From: JBEKTY01 sp049515555
Lineage (GTDB): Bacteria > Planctomycetota > Planctomycetia > Pirellulales > Thermoguttaceae
Length of the DNA: 64,000 nt
Direction of reading: 5' to 3'
Assembly (NCBI GenBank): GCA_049515555.1
Contig: JBEKTY010000051.1
Location: 21,670-85,669, forward strand
Shown in pieces: positions 16,598-23,706 of the stretch. The notes under the pieces are model-generated. The model saw only the letters and a list, made by a program, of their open reading frames with translations. It ran no database searches and was not told the DNA's origin. Numbering within the stretch: the stretch's first letter is position 1; each line of letters starts with the position of its first letter. The position numbers and the translations under genes are program-made.

Positions 16598-16835
16598 TGG
16601 TCCCCTCTCCCTCCGGGAGAGGGTTAGCCCGGATTATTCACCAATCGTTCGTAGTGACCGCATTCATGCGGTCCTTGACCTGTTCACACTCTCCAGACCC
16701 GATAAATCGGGTCAGTACGAGCCCCGGTGAATAGTCCCGGTTAGGGTGAGGGCAGGCAGCGAGGAACCGGCCACTACTTGCGATGCGGCCAAAATGCCCT
16801 CACCCCCTGCCCCTCTCCCTAAGGGAGAGGGGAGC
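16598..16835. repeat. CTCTCCCTCCGGGAGAG repeat interrupted by R2
   Basis: The left part CCCTCTCCCTCCGGGAGAGGG and the right part GGGTGAGGGC...GCCCTCACCCCCTGCCCCTCTCCC are one unit of the family also seen at 5885-6010. An R2 element (16624-16743) is inserted after GAGAGGG. Confidence 0.85.
16624..16743. mobile_element. MITE-like element R2 copy 2, nested in another repeat with TTA duplication
   Basis: A 120-bp copy in inverse orientation to the copy at 3112-3230. Both edges show TTA inside the interrupted host repeat: GAGAGGG-TTA-GCCCGG and CCCGG-TTA-GGGTGAGG. Removing the element and one TTA restores a normal GAGGGTTAGGGTGAGG junction. This is direct evidence of past transposition of a non-autonomous element. 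No transposase is encoded. Confidence 0.85.
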
Positions 16836-16845
16836 CTATGAGAGC

Positions 16846-17286
16846 TTAACGCTGGATGTAGTCTCGCATGAACCGGTTCTCGACGGCCAGGTGATCGTGC
16901 TCGGCCTTCAGCAGATCGCCGATCGAGACCATGCCCACCAGCCGGCCTTCCGATAGCACCGGCACGTGCCGGATGCGATGGGTCGTCATCACGCCCATCA
17001 GGTCCATCACCAGATCGTCCGGCGTGGCCGTGATCAAGCGGGTGGTCATCACCGCGCTGACCAGGATGCTTGCCAGGTCGCAGTTGCCCTTGGCCAGGCA
17101 TCGCAACAGGTCGCGCTCCGTAACGATCCCCACCAACTGCTCGCCCTCGGCCAGGTCCCGCCGGCAGACGAGCATCGACCCGATATTGTGCTCCGCCATG
17201 CGGCGGACGACCTCGGCCAGCGATGCCTCGGGCGGGGCCGTGTAGACCGTGGTCCCCTTGGCCAACAGGATCTCCTGGAGCTTCAT
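16846..17286 (-). CDS. Tandem CBS-domain protein
   Basis: 146 residues from ATG 17286 (GGAGGAG upstream). Two CBS motifs form a Bateman module: TVYTAPPEASLAEVVRRMAE...GIVTERDLLRCLA and ITATPDDLVMDLMGVMTTHR...GMVSIGDLLKA. There is no attached catalytic domain. Such stand-alone CBS pairs bind adenosyl ligands (AMP, ATP, SAM) and act as energy sensors or as regulators of partner proteins. The partner is unknown here. Downstream on the same strand lies leuD, but a 108-bp gap and different function make an operon uncertain. Confidence 0.93.
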   Translation of the reverse strand: MKLQEILLAKGTTVYTAPPEASLAEVVRRMAEHNIGSMLVCRRDLAEGEQLVGIVTERDLLRCLAKGNCDLASILVSAVMTTRLITATPDDLVMDLMGVMTTHRIRHVPVLSEGRLVGMVSIGDLLKAEHDHLAVENRFMRDYIQR

Positions 17287-17394
17287 GAGGCGGACTCCTC
17301 CGGGCAGACATTCAGGTGGCCACGAGCGGGAAACCCCCGCGCCGGCCGCCCCCAAAATGCTACGGCTCCGCTCCCCGGGAATCAAGGGTCCCCC

Positions 17395-17988
17395 CTAAGC
17401 AATCCCGTGGGCCTGCTCGTAGGCCAGGATGAGGTCTGCGTGCCGGAGCGTCAGGTCGATGTCGTCCCAGCCGCCCAGCAGGCAGTGGCGGCGGAAGTCG
17501 TCGACCTCGAAGGGCCATCGCAGGCCCCCGCCGCCGGTGATCGTGCGCTCTTCGAGGTCCACGCTGAGGCGGTAGCCCGGCTGGGCCGCCACGCGGGCGA
17601 ACAACTCGTCGATGCGGGCCTCGTCCAGGCGGATGGGCAGCAGGCCGTTCTTGAAGCAGTTGTTGAAGAAGATGTCGGCGAAACTGGGGGCCAGCAGCAC
17701 GCGGAAGCCGAAGTCGTCCAGGGCCCAGGGGGCGTGCTCGCGGCTCGAGCCGCAGCCGAAGTTCCGCCGCGCCAGCAGGATCGATGCACCCGCATACTCC
17801 GGCCGATTCAGCTCGAAATCGGGATTGTCCGTGCCGTCGTCGCGAAACCGCCAATCGAAGAACAGGAACCGGCCGAACCCGGTCCGCTCGATCCGCTTCA
17901 GAAATTGCTTGGGGATGATCTGGTCGGTATCGACGTTGGCGCGGTCCATCGGCAGGACCAGGCCCGTGTGTCGCGTGAAGGGTCGCAT
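17395..17988 (-). CDS. leuD: 3-isopropylmalate dehydratase small subunit
   Basis: 197 residues from ATG 17988. With LeuC it isomerises 2- to 3-isopropylmalate in leucine biosynthesis. Signatures are HTGLVLPMDRANVDTDQIIP, FDWRFRDDG and the swivel-domain motif NFGCGSSREHAPWAL, plus SFADIFFNNCFKNGLLPI. Length is normal. It lies 113 bp downstream of leuC on the same strand, a gap filled by an inverted repeat, so cotranscription is likely. Confidence 0.97.
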   Translation of the reverse strand: MRPFTRHTGLVLPMDRANVDTDQIIPKQFLKRIERTGFGRFLFFDWRFRDDGTDNPDFELNRPEYAGASILLARRNFGCGSSREHAPWALDDFGFRVLLAPSFADIFFNNCFKNGLLPIRLDEARIDELFARVAAQPGYRLSVDLEERTITGGGGLRWPFEVDDFRRHCLLGGWDDIDLTLRHADLILAYEQAHGIA

Positions 17989-18007
17989 GACGATGCCTTC
18001 GGTGGTA

Positions 18008-18091
18008 AATGTTCAAATGACAAAATGTTCAATGTTCAATGAACCCGGCGCGAGGACCGCACTCTCATTGAACATTGAACATTCATTCATT
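18008..18091. repeat. AATGTTCAA-type inverted repeat between leuC and leuD
   Basis: AATGTTCAATGTTCAATGAA (18023-18042) pairs with TTGAACATTGAACATT (18068-18083). It is the only content of the leuC-leuD spacer and could modulate the ratio of the two subunits through mRNA structure (inference). Confidence 0.75.
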
Positions 18092-18101
18092 TGGTTATTT
18101 T

Positions 18102-19511
18102 TCAGCGGTACTCCCACTGGCGGATATCGACGAAGTGGCCGGCCACGGCCGCGGCGGCGGCCATGGTGGGCGAGACCAGGTGCGTGCGGCCGCCCTTGCC
18201 CTGCCGGCCCTCGAAATTGCGGTTGCTGGTCGAGGCGCAGCGCTCGCCCGGCTCCAGCCGGTCGGGGTTCATGGCCAGGCACATGCTGCAGCCCGACTCG
18301 CGCCAGTCGCACCCGGCGGCCTGGAATATCCGGTCCAGCCCTTCGGCCTCTGCCTGCCGCTTGACCTGCTGGCTGCCGGGCACGACCATGACCCGCACGC
18401 CGGGGGCCGCGCGATAGCCGCGGACCACGGCCGCCGCCGCACGCAGGTCCTCGATCCGCCCGTTGGTGCACGAACCGATGAACACGCGATCGATGGGGAT
18501 GGCGATCAGCGGCGTGCCCGCCGCCAAGCCCATGTACTCCAGGGCCCGGGCGGCCGCTTTCTGATCGGTGGGGTTGGCCAACGCCGCCGGGTCGGGCACC
18601 TTGCCGCCCACGTCCACCACCTGGCCGGGACTGGTGCCCCAGGTCACCTGCGGCTGGACCTCCTCGGCGTGGAACTGCCGGCTGCGGTCGTAGCGGGCCC
18701 CGGGGTCGGTGGGCAGTTGCTTCCACTCCCGGACGGCGGCCTCGAAATCCACCGGCGCCGCCGGCCGGCCCCGCAGATAGGCGAAGGTCGTTTCGTCCGG
18801 GGCGATCAGGCCGGCGCGGGCCCCCGCCTCGATCGTCATGTTGCAAACCGTCATCCGCTCTTCCATGCTCAGGGCCCGCACCGCCGAGCCGGTGTACTCG
18901 ACGCAATAGCCGGTGCCGCCGCTGGTCGAGATGCGGCCGATGAGCCACAGGATGAGGTCCTTGGCCGTTACGCCCCGCGGCAGCCGGCCCTCGATGCCAA
19001 GCTCCATCGTCTGCGGCTTGTGCTGCAAGAGGGTCTGCGTGGCCAGCACGTGCTCGACCTCGCTGGTGCCGATGCCGAAGGCCAGCGCCCCCAAGGCCCC
19101 GTGCGTGGCCGTATGGCTGTCGCCGCAGACGATCGTCATGCCGGGCTGGGTCAGCCCCAGCTCCGGCCCGATGACGTGCACGATCCCCTGGTTCGGATCG
19201 TCCAGATCATACAGCCGGATGCCGAACTCCTGGCAGTTCCGCCGCAGCACGTCGATCTGCTGCTTGGCCACGGGGTCGGCAATCGGCAACCCGCGATCGG
19301 TGGTGGGCACGTTGTGATCCACCGTGGCCACGGTCCGCACGGGCCGCCGCACCCGCCGCCCCGCCGTCCGCAGACCCTCGAAGGCCTGCGGGCTGGTCAC
19401 CTCGTGCACAAGCTGCAAGTCGATGTACAGCACCGTCTGCTTGCCAGGCTCGGCGCAGACCACGTGCCGGTCCCAAATCTTCTCGAACATCGTTCGCGGT
19501 GCGTTTGCCAT
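18102..19511 (-). CDS. leuC: 3-isopropylmalate dehydratase large subunit
   Basis: 469 residues from ATG 19511. It is the [4Fe-4S] aconitase-type catalytic subunit of isopropylmalate isomerase. Cluster cysteines are seen in VFIGSCTNGRIEDL and in SGCSMCLAMNPD (CxxC). Other signatures are TMFEKIWDRHVV, VDHNVPTTDRG, MTIVCGDSHTATHGALGALAFGIG (shown in part), TMELGIEGRLP and the C-terminal CASTSNRNFEGRQGKGGRTHLVSP (in part). Length is normal. First gene of the leuCD pair. Confidence 0.97.
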   Translation of the reverse strand: MANAPRTMFEKIWDRHVVCAEPGKQTVLYIDLQLVHEVTSPQAFEGLRTAGRRVRRPVRTVATVDHNVPTTDRGLPIADPVAKQQIDVLRRNCQEFGIRLYDLDDPNQGIVHVIGPELGLTQPGMTIVCGDSHTATHGALGALAFGIGTSEVEHVLATQTLLQHKPQTMELGIEGRLPRGVTAKDLILWLIGRISTSGGTGYCVEYTGSAVRALSMEERMTVCNMTIEAGARAGLIAPDETTFAYLRGRPAAPVDFEAAVREWKQLPTDPGARYDRSRQFHAEEVQPQVTWGTSPGQVVDVGGKVPDPAALANPTDQKAAARALEYMGLAAGTPLIAIPIDRVFIGSCTNGRIEDLRAAAAVVRGYRAAPGVRVMVVPGSQQVKRQAEAEGLDRIFQAAGCDWRESGCSMCLAMNPDRLEPGERCASTSNRNFEGRQGKGGRTHLVSPTMAAAAAVAGHFVDIRQWEYR

Positions 19512-19547
19512 GGCGCCTATTGTATCCGAAACCGTTTACCGGTGGGA

Positions 19548-19706
19548 TTGTAGGGATTTGGGGATTTAGGGATTTAGGGATTTGGGAAACTAGCTGGCGG
19601 CCAACAGCCGCCGGATACTGGGGGTGCGAGGGCGAGCCAGCGGAAGGCCCCAGAGTCTAAACCCCTAAACCCCTAAATCCCCAAATCCCCAAATCCCTAA
19701 ATCCCT
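19548..19706. repeat. GGGATTTAGGGATTTGGGG simple inverted repeat
   Basis: Tandem GGATTTAGG/GGATTTGGG units (19554-19589) are mirrored by CCCCTAAATCCCCAAATCC units (19657-19705), with a unique centre. It occupies the spacer between leuC and the next minus-strand gene. Confidence 0.8.
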
Positions 19707-19715
19707 GTACGCCCC

Positions 19716-20267
19716 TCACGCCGCCAGCCGCCGGGCGGCCCCGGCCAGCCGATCCAGCTCGGCCTGCGAGACCAGGCGGACCGCCGTGCGTCCCCCGCCG
19801 GTCAGTTCCTCCAGGAACACCAGCGAGCGGTCATGGAGCAAGCGGGGGATGTAGAACCACGCCCGGGCCAGCGGCTGCGATTCCCCTAGCGCCGAGAGGA
19901 TCACCAGATCGGCCTTGCCCAGCATGTTGGCGGTGCGCGACAGCCCCTCGGCGGGCGTCGCCGGCACCAACCGGATCCGCGCTCCGGTGGCCGTCAGCAG
20001 GCAGTGCGCCCGGCGGAGTGAAACACCGGGCGGGTCCGTTTCCCGCCGGTCCTCGAACAGATCGATGCCCGTGTAGCGAATTGCCCGGGCCGGATGGTGG
20101 CCGCCGGCCAATTGGATCATGTTCACGGCCCGCCGGGCGGTGCCGATGCCCAGTTCCACGATGCTGGCCGCCCGGCTGCGCTGGATTGCTCGATAAATTA
20201 TGCGGTCTGCGGCCGGTTTCGAGAGATGGAGAAGATAGAAGAGCCTCAGACGACTGGGAGGGGTCAA
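19716..20267 (-). CDS. Putative class I SAM-dependent methyltransferase-like protein
   Basis: 183 residues if started at TTG 20267, which has a perfect AGGAGG five bases upstream (20273-20278). A longer reading from GTG 20396 would cross repeat sequence and has no ribosome site. The fold is suggested by IVELGIGTARRAVNMIQLA (motif I-like Gly-rich loop after a beta strand), then RYTGIDLFEDRRE (motif II acidic end), RIRLVPATPAEGL and ADLVILSALGE. These resemble a Rossmann methyltransferase core, but no substrate motif is visible. Planctomycete-restricted in appearance. Function is inference. Confidence 0.65.
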   Translation of the reverse strand: MTPPSRLRLFYLLHLSKPAADRIIYRAIQRSRAASIVELGIGTARRAVNMIQLAGGHHPARAIRYTGIDLFEDRRETDPPGVSLRRAHCLLTATGARIRLVPATPAEGLSRTANMLGKADLVILSALGESQPLARAWFYIPRLLHDRSLVFLEELTGGGRTAVRLVSQAELDRLAGAARRLAA

Positions 20268-20452
20268 CGCGGCCTCCTGCGCTAGAAAGAAGGGGAAGCA
20301 GAGATCACGCGGCCTCGTGCCGCGCGTTATGGGATTTCGGCTCCGGGGAGCCGGCCGGTTCAAGGAAATCGTCGACCCGACCGGGGTTTTCGCCACCCGG
20401 CCGCCGGCACCGCATGGCCGTGCGGTTTATCGGCGTGAAGACTGTCGGCAGC

Positions 20453-20534
20453 CACGGATTAAACACGGATCAAACGCGGACAGCCCGAGAGACCTGAATC
20501 CCAGTCCGTGTTCAATCCGTGTTCAATCCGTGGC
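20453..20534. repeat. CCACGGATTAAACACGGAT inverted repeat
   Basis: CCACGGATTAAACACGGAT at 20453 pairs with ATCCGTGTTCAATCCGTGG ending at 20532. It overlaps the 3' end of the next minus-strand gene and supplies its last codons (SHGLNTD) and stop, a case of repeat-derived coding sequence. Confidence 0.8.
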
Positions 20535-21408
20535 TAGCGCTCTCCCGAGCGATCCGCCGGAGCCGCTGGCTTAGCAGGCCCGGCTGGCGGCCCTCCCGCA
20601 GGTCGGCCAGATAGGCGATCAGCTCATCCCGGGCAGGGGGCGGCCCCGATAGCAGGAAGTGCACCCAGGCCCGGCAGCCCGCGTACTCGGCCTGACCCAT
20701 TTGGGCCAGATCGGTCCTCGTCTCCAGGGTTGCCAGGTCCGGCAGAGGGGGATCGGCGCCGCTCTGGGCGTCTCCGTGTCCCCGCCTCCCCGCGTCCGCA
20801 ATTAGTGGCCAGTGGCTGGTGGCTGGTGGCTGGCCCGTCGTCCGTCGCCCGTCGCCCGTCGGTTCCGCTCCTCGCCCCTCGCCCCTCGCCACTCGCCCCT
20901 GCCGTTGCTTCGGCGGCAGCTCGAAATACTGGGCCAGGCCCTCGTCGAGCCACAACGGCACCAAGCGCAGCGCGGCGTGCAACATGGCGTGGGTGCATTC
21001 GTGACGCAAATCGACCTCCACGCTGGGGCTCCAGTAGGCGAACACCCGGCCCGGGCCCCGGCCCTTAACGTACAACGCCCGGCGGTACGGCACCCCGGGC
21101 AGATAGCGGCTTAGGTAGTCGGCATAGCTCGCCCGGTCGTGAAACAGATAGACCTCGATCGGCCGCTTCGCCGGCGGAATGCCGAGCAGGCGGGCCAGCT
21201 CGGCCTCGATGCCCGCCAGGCTCGCCAGCAGCGGGTCCAGGCCGGCCAGCGGGAAGTCGGCCCGGCAGACCAGCGGGCCCACCGTTTGCGAGTCGGTCCA
21301 GCCCGCCCGAGCCCCCCCGGCCATCCCTCCGGCCAACAGCACCAGTATCGCCGCCAGCCCGCGGCCCAGGCCAACGGGACCGCCGGGGCTCGACCCCACC
21401 GAGTTCAT
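20512..21408 (-). CDS. Putative secreted zinc metallopeptidase-like protein (HExxH...E gluzincin signature)
   Basis: About 298 residues from ATG 21408; the start is uncertain because the upstream sequence is repeat R11. A signal peptide (GLAAILVLLAGGMAGGARA) is followed by a domain containing VDLRHECTHAMLHA (HExxH) and, about 20 residues on, PLWLDEGLAQYFE, giving the third ligand Glu. This is the gluzincin arrangement seen in DUF1570-type planctomycete proteins. Between about 20780 and 20900 a tandem DNA repeat (CTCGCCCCTCGCC / GTGGCTGGTGGC types, otherwise intergenic) is inserted in frame and encodes a low-complexity loop. Peptidase activity is not certain. Confidence 0.8.
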   Translation of the reverse strand: MNSVGSSPGGPVGLGRGLAAILVLLAGGMAGGARAGWTDSQTVGPLVCRADFPLAGLDPLLASLAGIEAELARLLGIPPAKRPIEVYLFHDRASYADYLSRYLPGVPYRRALYVKGRGPGRVFAYWSPSVEVDLRHECTHAMLHAALRLVPLWLDEGLAQYFELPPKQRQGRVARGEGRGAEPTGDGRRTTGQPPATSHWPLIADAGRRGHGDAQSGADPPLPDLATLETRTDLAQMGQAEYAGCRAWVHFLLSGPPPARDELIAYLADLREGRQPGLLSQRLRRIARESASHGLNTD

Positions 21409-21488
21409 CTCGGTGGTTAAGGAGGCTGGACAGCTAGACCCGCCGAGTATCTCCCCCCCCGACCCCACCGAGTTCATCTCGGTGGTGA
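21391..21488. repeat. Direct repeat pair CGACCCCACCGAGTTCATCT
   Basis: Two 28-29 bp copies (21391-21418 and 21460-21488), each containing the palindrome CCACCGAGTTCATCTCGGTGG, lie at the 5' end of the peptidase-like gene. They supply alternative ATG codons (TTEMNSVGS twice), making its start ambiguous. Confidence 0.8.
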
Positions 21489-21785
21489 AGCAGGCTGGAG
21501 GGCTATCGGGCTTTATTGGCATTCCACGGATTATCTCCTGCCCCCTTCAGCCCGAGCCGGCTGATGGCCTCGCCGGCCGCCCGGCCCCCAGCCGGGCTCA
21601 ACCAGTCGGGACGTTAAGAAACCTGGCTCGCGGCGTCAAGCCCAGCCGGCGGCCCACCCCACCTTGGGCGGGTGGCACTGCTGGCTTGTCCAGCAGTTTA
21701 CGCCGGACATCAGGAATCGCCCCCGCGCCGGGAACGAATCTGTCAGAGACCCAGCGCCCGAACATGGCAATGAAAACAGCAATAA

Positions 21786-21990
21786 TCGGTTATAACTGGA
21801 CTTTTGCAAATTGGGATGGGGACGACACAAGTGGTCCCCCTCTCCCTCCGGGAGAGGGCCGGGGTGAGGGGAACCTGCGTTGGTCACGAAAAATGGAAAA
21901 GCAGAATCCTCACCCATTTCCCCTCACCCTAACCCTCTCCCGGAGGGAGAGGGGACCGGGCCTCCGCAATTTGCAAAAGTCCAGTTATAA
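21786..21990. repeat. MITE-like element with 23-bp terminal inverted repeats
   Basis: TTATAACTGGACTTTTGCAAATT (21790-21812 region) and its reverse complement AATTTGCAAAAGTCCAGTTATAA (ending near 21990) bound about 200 bp. The interior is a CTCTCCCTCCGGGAGAG inverted unit (21836-21952). The wider 21409-22046 stretch is a 638-bp region without a gene. It contains the direct repeats above, a GGCACTGCTGGCTTG half-unit at about 21671, and this element. The right end includes TTATAAT, which may serve as the -10 for the next gene (inference). Confidence 0.8.
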
Positions 21991-22046
21991 TAGGGCTAAT
22001 GATTCTCTTCGCTTGACATGGCTTTTTTTCGTGAAAGGGCCCCGAC

Positions 22047-23348
22047 ATGTTTCCAGCCATGGTCGTCCCTCGTTCGGAATCCAGCGTGAGCGGGCGTCGG
22101 CGGAAATCCAAAGCGGCCGGGAAACCATCGACGTTCCGGCGATTGCAACTTGAACGCCTCGAAAATCGAGATCTCCTCTCGCTGGTCGGCCTGTCCTTCC
22201 AGGCATCGGGCAGCTCGCTGCCGGTGGTGCAGACCCTGGACAACAAGGATCCGGGCTTTGCCACCGTGGGGACATGGACGCTGAAGAGCCGGGTCGGCTA
22301 CCACGGAAATGTCCTCGTTCACGCCAAGGGGGACGGCAGCGATACGGCGAGTTGGCCGTTCACTGTCGCGCCGGGGCAGTATGCGGTGTTGGCAACGTGG
22401 CCTAAGGCGGCGAAGCAGGCGACCAATGCCCCGTTCACCATCTTTGACGGATCTACCAGTTTGAACACAGCAGCGGTGAACCAGACCCTCGCGCCGAACG
22501 ATCTCAAGGCCGATGGCGCCACGTGGAAGAACCTGGGCGGACCTTACACCATCTCGGGCAACACCCTGGTCGTGAAGCTCACGGACCAGGCCAGCGGGAC
22601 GGTGGTGGCCGATGCGATCCGGATTGAGCGCATCGACCCGCCGCCCGGCCTGTCGATCAGCGACACCTCGGTGAAAGAAAAGAGTCCCAAGGTCTCGGCA
22701 AAGTTCACGGTGTCGTTGTCGTATCCCTCCCCCTACGCCGTGAGCTTCACCTATGCCACGGTGGCCGGCGGGACGGCTGCCACCTCGGAGTATGTTCCCG
22801 TGAAGTCGACGCGGGTAACCATCCCTGCCGGCTCGACCCAAACGACCGTTGCGGTCACCGTTCTCGGGGACGACATGCCCGAACGCGACTCGACCTTCTT
22901 CGTCCAGATCTCCGCCCCGACCAACGCGACCATCGCCGGAAGCCAGGCCACCGGCACCATCTTGGAAGATTACGCGCCGCGGCCCAACCTTTCCGGCTGG
23001 TGGCGTGGCCCGCTCACCGAGACGAATCCACTGGGCACGACAACTTACACCATGACCCTGAACATCACGGCGAATCCCAAGTACACGCCCATCTTTACGG
23101 GAACCATCGACGACGGGAACGGGAACTCGAGCACCTTCGTCGGCAGCATCGATCTCCAGGACAACGTGGTCATTCAAGTCGAGCCACAAGGGATGTTTTC
23201 GATGTTTCAACTCACCGGCCAATTGGATTCGAAAAACGGCATGGCAGGCAGCGTCTACATCGTGGATGAGTACGGAGGAGTCACGACGGGCACTTTCAGT
23301 TTCACTCGGATTCCCAAGCCTACGCAAGACACCACCCTTCGTACCTAA
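22047..23348 (+). CDS. LEPR-XLL-type secreted protein with golvesin-C-like and Calx-beta domains
   Basis: 433 residues from ATG 22047 (AAAGGG upstream). A basic N-terminus leads into LERLENRDLLSL, the planctomycete LEPR-XLL-type signature associated with export of giant surface proteins. Residues about 65-195 match the golvesin C-terminal-like beta domain (GFATVGTWTLKSRVGYHG, APGQYAVLATWPKAA, NTLVVKLTDQASGTVVADAI). Residues about 205-310 form a Calx-beta domain (VSFTYATVAGGTAATSEYV, ERDSTFFVQISAP) with Ca-binding acidic positions. The C-terminal 120 residues are a beta-rich domain of unknown type. Surface adhesion or matrix role is inference. Its 3' flank resembles that of the next LEPR-XLL gene. 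Confidence 0.85.
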   Translation: MFPAMVVPRSESSVSGRRRKSKAAGKPSTFRRLQLERLENRDLLSLVGLSFQASGSSLPVVQTLDNKDPGFATVGTWTLKSRVGYHGNVLVHAKGDGSDTASWPFTVAPGQYAVLATWPKAAKQATNAPFTIFDGSTSLNTAAVNQTLAPNDLKADGATWKNLGGPYTISGNTLVVKLTDQASGTVVADAIRIERIDPPPGLSISDTSVKEKSPKVSAKFTVSLSYPSPYAVSFTYATVAGGTAATSEYVPVKSTRVTIPAGSTQTTVAVTVLGDDMPERDSTFFVQISAPTNATIAGSQATGTILEDYAPRPNLSGWWRGPLTETNPLGTTTYTMTLNITANPKYTPIFTGTIDDGNGNSSTFVGSIDLQDNVVIQVEPQGMFSMFQLTGQLDSKNGMAGSVYIVDEYGGVTTGTFSFTRIPKPTQDTTLRT

Positions 23349-23366
23349 ATGACCTTGCGGGATTCT

Positions 23367-23445
23367 GGGAAAAAGGGGACAGGCACCATTTGTGCGAAGC
23401 ACCCTCCGGGCCGTTCCGGCAAATGGTGCCTGTCCCCTTTTTCCC
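23367..23445. repeat. REP-like inverted repeat R1 copy 2
   Basis: Perfect 26-bp arms (23367-23392 and 23420-23445, GGGGACAGGCACC core) flank a 27-nt loop nearly identical to copy 1. It lies 18 bp after the stop of a LEPR-XLL gene, in a position and flank matching copy 3. The following 260 bp (23446-23706) show no gene or further structure. Confidence 0.9.
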
Positions 23446-23706
23446 TCCCAAGATCATGCAAGGTCCCGGCAACTCTCATGGGGCCCCTTCTCTCTGAGGC
23501 GGGGCTCTCATTTTCACAGTTTGCTCCCCAAGGCGCGATGGAAACGAGCCGTGCCGGGTCCTCTCCGGCTCCTTGAAAATTCCCGGCGGGTTATTTGACA
23601 ACCCAAGATACTGCTAGACATAATCCAGGCTCCGGGCCAGCCGATGGTGGGGCTCGGAAGCCGCGAAAATGGCAAGAACCACCTGAATTCTCCAAGGAGC
23701 TATGTC

